Shown one piece after another: positions 1 through 10,283 of a stretch of 64,000 nt of DNA. The stretch's first letter is position 1. Each line of letters begins with the position of its first letter. The DNA is from Delphinus delphis (taxonomy: Eukaryota > Chordata > Mammalia > Artiodactyla > Delphinidae), in assembly GCF_949987515.2 (NCBI RefSeq), contig NW_027192658.1, positions 2,976,001 to 3,040,000 on the forward strand, given 5' to 3'. A program made the translations under genes and the position numbers. The notes under the pieces were generated by a model. The model searched no databases, was not told where the DNA came from, and was given only the letters and a program-made list of their open reading frames with translations.

Positions 1-1646
1 TCTATGGATTCCTATGTCTCCGAAAGAGAATCAAGCATGTGTACAGGGGCATAAACGCAGCAGTGATAGGATTGGAGAGGTTCGGTGAGCAAATGAAGAC
101 CCTTTGAAGTCATATTGCATGGTACCCATTCCACGGGTTTCAACTACCCAGGTTTAAGGTATTCTTCCTTCAGCTAAAACATGCATGTGGAACCTAGAGT
201 ATGATCAACCATGTGATCGGGAGACGTGTTCAAATATGTCTCAGTTTTCCTCCCCTGGTACTCGGGTGCAACATTCCAGACGCTTTACTAACACTCTCCC
301 CACTTGGAGAGTCAGTCCCTTTAACCTCCTGTTTGGCCCAGTTTGCAATTTCTGCGGAAGATGAACAGGAATAGCGAGAACAAATGAGAGGCTAGCTGGA
401 GGTGTCTGGACGGGCAAATTTAACTCTCATTTCCCACCAGGAAGAGGAATTAACCAAAGGCTCAGCATGCCGGGCCGGAACCAGATTAGGGCCTGAAGCC
501 ATCCTGCGGTGTTGCGGCCAGCTCACAAGAAAGCGAGTTGAAGAAACGAGCTCAGGGGCACTGTAATTCACAAACCTGCAGAGTTATAAATGACAGCTAT
601 CGTCCAAAAATAGACTGAAGTAAGGCTGCCAAGAGGACTTGAAAGCGGGGCAGAATTGCAGGAAACCGATTTCAGGAGGTAGACTGGAATTGCATTGAAA
701 GCATAGGAAAAGAGGCAGAACGTCCACAATGATGCACTTGGCCAAAAAGGGCGTATGCGTTTTTTCCTGAATATATTCAGGAAAAAACGCATACGCCCTT
801 TTTGGCCAAGCAAGCAAGCTTGCAAAGGAAATCTGCACTACAATGAAGTCTCACTTCCCCCCGGTCAAAAGGGCCATCTGAAAAAAGTGTAAAATCCAGA
901 AAGGCAGGACAGGCCATGGAGAACTGGGAGCCTTGTTATGCTGATGGGCGGGATGTAAATTGCCAACAACCACTCGGGAGAAGTGTATGGTGTTTCCTGA
1001 AACATCTAAAAAACAAAGCAACAGAGCCTAGGGCACTTCCACATATGGTCCTATAGCTTAGGGAAATTAAAATCAAAAAGACACAGCCACCCCAAAGTTT
1101 GGAACGGCTCTGTTTACAAGAACCTCGTTTACAGTACAAGTTCAACATCGCAGAAAGTGAAAAATGGATAAAGAAGTTGTGGTATTTACTTACAAAGCAA
1201 TATCACTCAGCAATGAAATCTGTGTCATCAGGCCCTTAGCAGCACAATGAGTGGATTCAGGTATGATGATTCTAACTGAAATAAGTCACACAGAAAAAGA
1301 AACATCATAAGATATTAGTAATACACGGAATGTAAACTTGGCTACACAGGAACTGAATTACAGAACAGAACAGGGTCTCAAATTTAGAAAACCAACTTAT
1401 GCTTGCTTAAGGGGAAAGGTGAGTTGGGGTGCTGCATAAAACCAGAGATTGAAATGAGCACAGATAAAGTTCCTTAAGCCAAATATGGAATAGACAAGAG
1501 CTACTCCTTTCTCAACGAAATGGACTCAACACCGCATATTAAACGCCTAAGAATGTACCTGACTAGTAAGTATCTTAAAACCTATGGATTGCTATGTCTC
1601 CGAAGGGGAATCAAGCATGTGTACAGGGGCATAAACGCAGCAGTGA

Positions 1647-2224
1647 TAGGATTGGAGAGGTTCGGTGAGCAAATGAAGACCCTTTGAAGTCATATTGCAT
1701 GGTACCCATTCCACGGGTTTCAACTACCCAGGTTTAAGGTATTCTTCCTTCAGCTAAAACATGCATGTGGAACCTAGAGTATGATCAACCATGTGATCGG
1801 GAGACGAGTTCAAATATGTCTCAGTTTTCGTACCCTCGTACTCGGGTGCAACATTCCAGACGCTTTACTAACACTCTCCCCACTTGGAGAGTCAGCACCT
1901 TTAACCTCCTGTTTGGCCCAGTTTGCAATTTCTGCGGAAGATGAACAGGAATAGCGAGAACCAATGAGAGACTAGCTGGAGGTGTCTGGACGGGCAAATT
2001 TAACTCTCATTTCCCACCAGGAAGAGGAATTAACCAAAGGCTCAGCGTGCCGTGCCGGAACCAGATTAGGGCCTGAAGCCATCCTGCGGTGTTGCGGCCA
2101 GCTCACAAGAAAGCGAGTTGAAGAAAGGAGCTCAGGGGCACTGTAATTCACAAACCTGCAGAGTTATAAATGACAGCTATCGTCCAAAAATAGACTGAAG
2201 TAAGGCTGCCAAGAGGACTTGAAA
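1647..2224 (+). repeat. Non-L1 part of a representative monomer (origin unknown)
   Basis: This ~580-bp block of the second monomer stands for the same block in every copy. It runs from the point where the monomer has lost 162-168 bp relative to the edge copies to the start of recognisable L1 similarity. It holds the KpnI site, a stretch repeating the theme CTTGGAGAGTCAG, and the SacI site near its right end. I could not match it to a known SINE, LTR or gene. Promoter-like words in the diverged edge copies leave an old LTR possible, but nothing proves it. Its forward ORFs of 60-86 codons shift or break between monomers, so they are not treated as genes. Boundaries are good to about 20-40 bp. 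Confidence 0.6.
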
Positions 2225-3224
2225 GCGGGGCAGAATTGCAGGAAACCGATTTCAGGAGGTAGACTGGAATTGCATTGAAAGCATAGGAAAAGAGGCAGAA
2301 CGTCCACAATGATGCACTTGGCCAAAAAGGGCGTATGCGTTTTTTCCTGAATATATTCAGGAAAAAACGCATACGCCCTTTTTGGCCAACCAAGCAAGCT
2401 TGCAAAGGAAATCTGCACTACAATGAAGTCTCACTGCCCCCCGGTCAAAAGGGCCATCTGAAAAAAGTGTAAAATCCAGAAAGGCAGGACAGGCCATGGA
2501 GAACTGGGAGCCTTGTTATGCTGATGGGCGGGATGTAAATTGCCAACAGACACTCGGGAGAAGTGTATGGTGTTTCCTGAAACATCTAAAAAACAAAGCA
2601 ACAGAGCCTAGGGCACTTCCACTTATGGTCCTATAGCTTAGGGAAATTAAAATCAAAAGAAACAGCCACCCCAAAGTTTGGGACGCCTCCGTTTACAAGA
2701 ACCCCATTTACCGTACAAGTTCAATATCACAGAAAGTGAAAAATGGATAAAGAACTTGTGGTACTTACGTACAATGCAGTATCACTCAGCAATGAAATCT
2801 ATGTCATCAGGCCCATAGCAGCATAATGAGTGGATTCAGGTACGATGATTCTAACTGAAATAAGTCACACAGAAAAAGAAACATCATAAGATATCACTAA
2901 TACACGGAATGTAAACTTGGCTACACAGGAACTGCATTCCAAAACAGAACAGGGTCTCAAATTTAGAAAACCAACTTATGCTTGCTTAAGGGGAAAGGTG
3001 AGTTGGGGTGCTGTATAAAACCAGAGATTGAAATGAGCACACATAAAGTTCCTTAAGCCAAATATGGAATAGACAAGAGCTACTCCTTGCTCAACGAAAT
3101 GGACTCAAAACCCCATATTAAACGCCTAAGAATGTACCTGACTAGTAAGTATCTTAAAACCTATGGATTGCTATGTCTCGAAAAGAGAATCAAGCATGTG
3201 TACAGGGGCATAAACGCAGCAGTG
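2225..3224 (+). repeat. L1-derived part of a representative monomer (late ORF2 and 3' UTR)
   Basis: This block of the second monomer aligns by eye, in order and without rearrangement, with the last part of mammalian L1. Landmarks are: words like GCACATGAAAAG and ACTACAATGA-GT-TCAC flanking the palindrome; CCGGTCAAAAGGGCCATC; GATGTAAATTGCCAACAG with GAGAAGTGTATGG; AAAAATGGATAAAGAA; CACTCAGCAATGAAATC; GAAATAAGTCACACAGAAA; and a 3' UTR-like AGGGGAAAGGTGAGTTGGGG. The match is old: indels and substitutions destroy the ORF2 frame. Orientation is plus. The A-rich L1 terminus is missing in this array form but visible in the diverged copies near 52.4 and 54.15 kb. Similarity is clear across the centre and weaker at both ends. 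Confidence 0.75.
2318..2389. mobile_element. 72-bp palindrome, probable mariner-derived MITE, nested in the L1 part (representative copy)
   Basis: Two 36-nt arms are perfect reverse complements with no spacer; the centre is GAATATATTC. Arms begin TTGGCCAAAAAGGGCGTATG. The layout (a ~70-80 bp near-perfect palindrome with outer TTGGCCAAAAAG) is that of mariner MITEs of the MADE1 kind, and cetartiodactyl genomes carry a related family whose ends read GGCCAAAAAG. L1-like sequence continues on both sides, so it looks inserted into L1. No TA duplication is now readable at the edges. The first copy of the window (737-810) is perfect over 74 bp. A copy occurs in all 36 monomers, at the anchor positions listed for the two arrays. 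The palindrome is certain; the mariner origin is inference. Confidence 0.7.
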
Positions 3225-6200
3225 ATAGGATTGGAGAGGTTCGGTGAGCAAATGAAGACCCTTTGAAGTCATATTGCATGGTACCCATTACACGGGTCTC
3301 AACTCTCCAGGTTTAAGGTATTCTTCCTTCAGCTAAACATGCATGTGGAACCCAGAGTATGATCAACCATGTGAACGGGAGACGTGTTCAAATATGTCTC
3401 AGTTTTCCTCCCCTGGTACTCGGGTGCAACATTCCAGACGCTTTACTAACACTCTCCCTACTTGGAGAGTCAGTCCCTTTAACCTCCTGTTTGGCCCAGT
3501 TTGCAATTTCTGCGGAAGATGAACAGGAATAGCGAGAACCAATGAGAGGCTAGCTGGAGGTGTCTGGACGGGCAAATTTAACTCTCATTTCGCACCAGGA
3601 AGAGGAATTAACCAAAGGCTCAGCATGCCGGGCCGGAACAAGATTAGGGCCTGAAGCCATCCTGCGGTGTTGCGGCCAGGTCACAAGAAAGCGAGTTGAA
3701 GAAAGGAGCTCAGGGGCACTGTAATTCACAAACCTGCAGAGTTATAAATGACAGCTATCGTCCAAAAATAGACTGAAGTAAGGCTGCCAAGAGGACTTGA
3801 AAGCGGGGCAGAATTGCAGGAAACCGATTTCAGGAGGTAGACTGGAATTGCATTGAAAGCATAGGAAAAGAGGCAGAACGTCCACAATGATGCACTTGGC
3901 CAAAAAGGGCGTATGCATTTTTTCCTGAATATATTCAGGAAAAAACGCATACGCCCTTTTTGGCCAACCAAGCAAGCTTGCAAAGGAAATCTGCACTACA
4001 ATGAAGTCTCACTTCCCCCCGGTCAAAAGGGCCATCTGAAAAAAGTGTAAAATCCAGAAAGGCAACAGGCCATTGAGAACTGGGAGCCTTGTTATGCTGA
4101 TGGGCAGTATGTAAATTGCCAACAGACACTCGGGAGAAGTGTATGGTGTTTCCTGAAACATCTAAAAAACAAAGCAACAGAGCCTAGGGCACTTCCACTT
4201 ATGGTCCTATAGCTTAGGGAAATTAAAATCAAAAAGACACAGCCACCCCAAAGTTTGGGATGCCTCTGTTTACAAGAACCTCGTTTACAGTACAAGTTCA
4301 ACATCGCAGAAAGTGAAAAATGGATAAAGAATTTGTGGTATTTACTTACAAAGCAATATCACTCAGCAATGAAATCTATGTCATCAGGCCCTTAGAAGCA
4401 CAATGAGTGGATTCAGGTATGATGATTCTAACTGAAATAAGTCACACAGAAAAGGAAACATCATAAGATATCAATAATACACGGAATGGAAACTTGGCTA
4501 CACAGGAACTGAATTACAGAAGAGAACAGGGTCTCAAATTTAGAAAACCAACTTATGCTTGCTTAAGGGTAAAGGTGAGTTGGGGTGCTGCATAAAACCA
4601 GAGATTGAAATGAGCACAGATAAAGTTCCTTAAGCCAAATATGGAATAGACAAGAGCTACTCCTTTCTCAACGAAATGGACTCAACACCGCATATTAAAC
4701 GCCTAAGAATGTACCTGACTAGTAAGTATCTTAAAACCTATGGATTGCTATGTCTCCGAAGGGGAATCAAGCATGTGTACAGGGGCATAAACGCAGCAGT
4801 CATAGGATTGGAGAGGTTCGGTGAGCAAATGAAGACCCTTTGAAGTCATATTGCATGGTACCCATTCCACGGGTTTCAACTACCCAGGTTTAAGGTATTC
4901 TTCCTTCAGCTAAAACATGCATGTGTAACCCAGAGTATGATCAACCATGTGATCGGGAGACGTGTTCAAATATGTCTCAGTTTTCGTACCCTGGTACTCG
5001 GGTGCAACATTCCAGACGCTTTACTAACACTCTCCCCACTTGGAGAGTCAGCACCTTTAACCTCCTGTTTGGCCCAGTTTGCAATTTCTGCGGAAGATGA
5101 ACAGGAATAGCGAGAACCAATGAGAGACTAGCTGGAGGTGTCTGGACGGGCAAATTTAACTCTCATTTCCCACCCGGAAGAGGAATTAACCAAAGGCTCA
5201 ACGTGCCGTGCCGGAACCAGATTAGGGCCTGAAGCCATCCTGCGGTGTTGCGGCCAGCTCACAAGAAAGCGAGTTGAAGAAAGGAGCTCAGGGGCACTGT
5301 AATTCACAAACCTGCAGAGTTATAAATGACAGCTATCGTCCAAAAATAGACTGAAGTAAGGCTGCCAAGAGGACTTGAAAGCGGGGCAGAATTGCAGGAC
5401 ACCGATTTCAGGAGGTAGACTGGAATTGCATTGAAAGCATAGGAAAAGAGGCAGAACGTCCACAATGATGCACTTGGCCAAAAAGGGCGTATGCGTTTTT
5501 TCCTGAATATATTCAGGATAAAACGCATACGCACTTTTTGGCCAACCAAGCAAGCTTGCAAAGGAAATCTGCACTACAATGAAGTTTCACTTCCCCCCGG
5601 TCAAAAGGGCCATCTGAAAAAAGTGTAAAATCCAGAAAGGCAGGACAGGCCATGGAGAACTGGGAGCCTTGTTATGCTGATGGGCGGGATGTAAATTGCC
5701 AACAGACACTCGGGAGAAGTGTATGGTGTTTCCTGAAACATCTAAAAAACAAAGCAACAGAGCCTAGGGCACTTCCACTTATGGTCCTATAGCTTAGGGA
5801 AATTAAAATCAAAAAGACACAGCCACCCCAAAGTTTGGGACGCCTCCGTTTACAAGAACCCCGTTTACCGTACAAGTTCAATATCACAGAAAGTGAAAAA
5901 TGGATAAAGAACTTGTGGTACTTACATACAATGCAGTATCACTCAGCAATGAAATCTATGTCATCAGGCCCGTAGCAGCATAATGAGTGGATTCAGGTAC
6001 GATGATTCTAACTGAAATAAGTCACACAGAAAAAGAAACATCATAAGATATCACTAATACACGGAATGTAAACTTGGCTACACAGGAACTGAATTACAGA
6101 ACAGAACAGGGTCTCAAATTTAGAAAACCAACTTATGCTTGCTTAAGGGTAAAGGTGAGTTGGGGTGCTGCATAAAACCAGAGATTGAAATGAGCACAGA

Positions 6201-9200
6201 TAAAGTTCCTTAAGCCAAATATGGAATAGACAAGAGCTACTCCTTGCTCAACGAAATGGACTCAACACCGCATATTAAACGCCTAAGAATGTACCTGACT
6301 AGTAAGTATCTTAAAACCTATGGATTGCTATGTCTCCAAAAGAGAATCAAGCGTGTGTACAGGGGCATAAACGCAGCAGTGATAGGATTGGAGAGGTTCG
6401 GTGAGCAAATGAAGACCCTTTGAAGTCATATTGCATGGTACCCATTACACGGGTCTCAACTCTCCAGGTTTAAGGTATTCTTCCTTCAGCTAAAACATGC
6501 TTGTGGAACCCAGAGTATGATCAACCATGTGAACGGGAGACGTGTTCAAATATGTCTCAGTTTTCCTCCCCTGGTACTCGGGTGCAACATTCCAGACGCT
6601 TTACTAACACTCTCCCCACTTGGAGAGTCAGTCCCTTTAACCTCCTGTTTGGCCCAGTTTGCAATTTCTGCGGAAGATGAACAGGAATAGCGAGAACCAA
6701 TGAGAGGCTAGCTGGAGGTGTCTGGACGGGCAAATTTAACTCTCATTTCCCACCAGGAAGAGGAATTAACCAAAGGCTCAGCATGCCGGGCCGGAACAAG
6801 ATTAGGGCCTGAAGCCATCCTGCGGTGTTGCGGCCAGGTCACAAGAAAGCGAGTTGAAGAAAGGAGCTCAGGGGCACTGTAATTCACAAACCTGCAGAGT
6901 TATAAATGACAGCTATCGTCCAAAAATAGACTGAAGTAAGGCTGCCAAGAGGACTTGAAAGCGGGGCAGAATTGCAGGAAACCGATTTCAGGAGGTAGAC
7001 TGTAATTGCATTGAAAGCATAGGAAAAGAGGCAGAACGTCCACAATGATGCACTTGGCCAAAAAGGGCATATGCGTTTTTTCCTGAATATATTCAGGAAA
7101 AAACGCATACGCCCTTTTTGGCCAACCAAGCAAGCTTGCAAAGGAAATCTGCACTACAATGAAGTCTCACTTCCCCCCGGTCAAAAGGGCCATCTGAAAA
7201 AAGTGTAAAATCCAGAAAGGCAACAGGCCATTGAGAACTGGGAGCCTTGTTATGCTGATGGGCGGGATGTAAATTGCCAAGAGACACTAGGGAGAAGTGT
7301 ATGGTGTTTCCTGAAACATCTAAAAAACAAAGCAACAGAGCCTAGGGCACTTCCACTTATGGTCCTATAGCTTAGGGAAATTAAAATCAAAAAGACACAG
7401 CCACCCCAAAGTTTGGAATGGCTCTGTTTACAAGAACCTCGTTTACAGTACAAGTTCAACATCGCAGAAAGTGAAAAATGGATAAAGAAGTTGTGGTATT
7501 CACTTACAAAGCAATATCACTCAGCAATGAAATCTGTGTCATCAGGTCCTTAACAGCACAATGAGTGGATTCAGGTATGATGATTCTAACTGAAGTAAGT
7601 CACACAGAAAAAGAAACATCATAAGATATCAGTAATACACGGAATGGAAACTTGGCTACAAAGGAACTGAATTACAGAACAGAACAGGGTCTCAAATTTA
7701 GAAAACCAACTTATGCTTGCTTAAGGGTAAAGGTGAGTTGGGGTGCTGCATAAAACCAGAGATTGAAATGAGCACAGATAAAGTTCCTTAAGCCAAATAT
7801 GGAATAGACAAGAGCTACTCCTTTCTCAACGAAATGGACTCAACACCGCATATTAAACGCCTAAGAATGTACCTGACTAGTAAGTATCTTAAAACCTATG
7901 GATTGCTATGTCTCCGAAGGGGAATCAAGCATGTGTACAGGGGCATAAACGCAGCAGTGATAGGATTGGATAGGTTCGGTGAGCAAATGAAGACCCTTTG
8001 AAGTCATATTGCATGGTACCCATTCCACGGGTTTCAACTACCCAGGTTTTAGGTATTCTTCCTTCAGCTAAAACATGCATGCGGAACCCAGAGTATGATC
8101 AACCATGTGATCGGGAGACGTGTTCAAATATGTCTCAGTTTTCGTACCCTGGTACTCGGGTGCAACATTCCAGACGCTTTACTAACACTCTCCCCACTTG
8201 GAGAGTCAGCACCTTTAACCTCCTGTTTGGCCCAGTTTGCAATTTCTGCGGAAGATGAACAGGAATAGCGAGAACCAATGAGAGACTAGCTGGAGGTGTC
8301 TGGACGGGCAAATTTAACTCTCATTTCCCACCCGGAAGAGGAATTAACCAAAGGCTCAGCGTGCCGTGCCGGAACCAGATTAGGGCCTGAAGCCATCCTG
8401 CGGTGTTGCGGCCAGCTCACAAGAAAGCGAGTTGAAGAAAGGAGCTCAGGGGCACTGTAATTCACAAACCTGCAGAGTTATAAATGACAGCTATCGTCCA
8501 AAAATAGACTGAAGTAAGGCTGCCAAGAGGACTTGAAAGCGGGGCAGAATTGCAGGACACCGATTTCAGGAGGTAGACTGGAATTACATTGAAAGCATAG
8601 GAAAAGAGGCAGAACGTCCACAATGATGCACTTGGCCAAAAAGGGCGTATGCGTTTTTTTCTGAATATATTCAGGAAAAAACGCATACGCACTTTTTGGC
8701 CAACCAAGCAAGCTTGCAAAGGAAATCTGCACTACAATGAAGTTTCACTTCCCCCCGGTCAAAAGGGCCATCTGAAAAAAGTGTAAAATCCAGAAAGGCA
8801 GGACAGGCCATGGAGAACTGGGAGCCTTGTTATGCTGATGGGCGGGATGTAAATTGCCAACAGACACTCGGGAGAAGTGTATGGTGTTTCCTGAAACATC
8901 TAAAAAACAAAGCAACAGAGCCTAGGGCACTTCCACTTATGGTCCTATAGCTTAGGGAAATTAAAATCAAAAAGACACAACCACCCCAAAGTTTGGGACG
9001 CCTCCGTTTACAAGAACCCCGTTTACCGTACAAGTTCAATATCACAGAAAGTGAAAAATGGATAAAGAACTTGTGTTACTTACGTACAATGCAGTATCAC
9101 TCAGCAATGAAATCTATGTCATCAGGCCCATAGCAGCATAATGAGTGGATTCAGGTACGATGATTCTAACTGAAATAAGTCACACAGAAAAAGAAACATC

Positions 9201-10211
9201 ATAAGATATCACTAATACACGGAATGTAAACTTGGCTACACAGGAACTGCATTCCAAAACAGAACAGGGTCTCAAATTTAGAAAACCAACTTATGCTTGC
9301 TTAAGGGGAAAGGTGAGTTGGGGTGCTGCATAAAACCAGAGATTGAAATGAGCACACATAAAGTTCCTTAAGCCAAATATGGAATAGACAAGAGCTACTC
9401 CTTGCTCAACGAAATGGACTCAACACCGCATATTAAACGCCTAAGAATGTACCTGACTAGTAAGTATCTTAAAACCTATGGATTGCTATGTCTCCAAAAG
9501 AGAATCAAGCGTGTGTACAGGGGCATAAACGCAGCAGTGATAGGATTGGAGAGGTTCGGTGAGCAAATGAAGACCCTTTGAAGTCATATTGCATGGTACC
9601 CATTACACGGGTCTCAACTCTCCAGGTTTAAGGTATTCTTCCTTCAGCTAAAACATGCATGTGGAACCCAGAGTATGATCAACCATGTGAATGGGAGACG
9701 TGTTCAAATATGTCTCAGTTTTCCTCCCCTGGTACTCGGGTGCAACATTCCAGACGCTTTACTAACACTCTCCCCACTTGGAGAGTCAGCGCCTTAAACC
9801 TCCTGTTTGGCCCAGTTTGCAATTTCTGCGGAAGATGAACAGGAATAGCGAGAACCAATGAGAGGCTAGCTGGAGGTGTCTGGACGGGCAAATTTAACTC
9901 TCATTTCCCACCAGGAAGAGGAATTAACCAAAGGCTCAGCATGCCGGGCCGGAACAAGATTAGGGCCTGAAGCCATCCTGCGGTGTTGCGGCCAGGTCAC
10001 AAGAAAGCGAGTTGAAGAAAGGAGCTCAGGGGCACTGTAATTCACAAACCTGCAGAGTTATAAATGACAGCTATCGTCCAAAAATAGACTGAAGTAAGGC
10101 TGCCAAGAGGACTTGAAAGCGGGGCAGAATTGCAGGAAACCGATTTCAGGAGGTAGACTGGAATTGCATTGAAAGCATAGGAAAAGAGGCAGAACGTCCA
10201 CAATGATGCAC

Positions 10212-10283
10212 TTGGCCAAAAAGGGCATATGCGTTTTTTCCTGAATATATTCAGGAAAAAACGCATATGCCCTTTTTGGCCAA
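10212..10283. repeat. Palindrome with a second paired change in both arms
   Basis: Left arm GGGCATATGCG and right arm CGCATATGCCC both depart from consensus and remain complementary. The same state occurs in the next monomer (11,790-11,861). Two monomers earlier, at 7,054-7,125, only the left arm has changed, giving one mismatch. The three copies look like successive stages. Confidence 0.95.

Noticed and set aside
568..838. Minus-strand frames of 84-85 codons repeated in almost every monomer, looking like a conserved tandem gene family
   Set aside because: They lie over the palindrome and L1-derived DNA, two overlap in different frames, and their conservation is fully explained by array homogenisation. 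In the diverged edge monomers they are not preserved as matching proteins.
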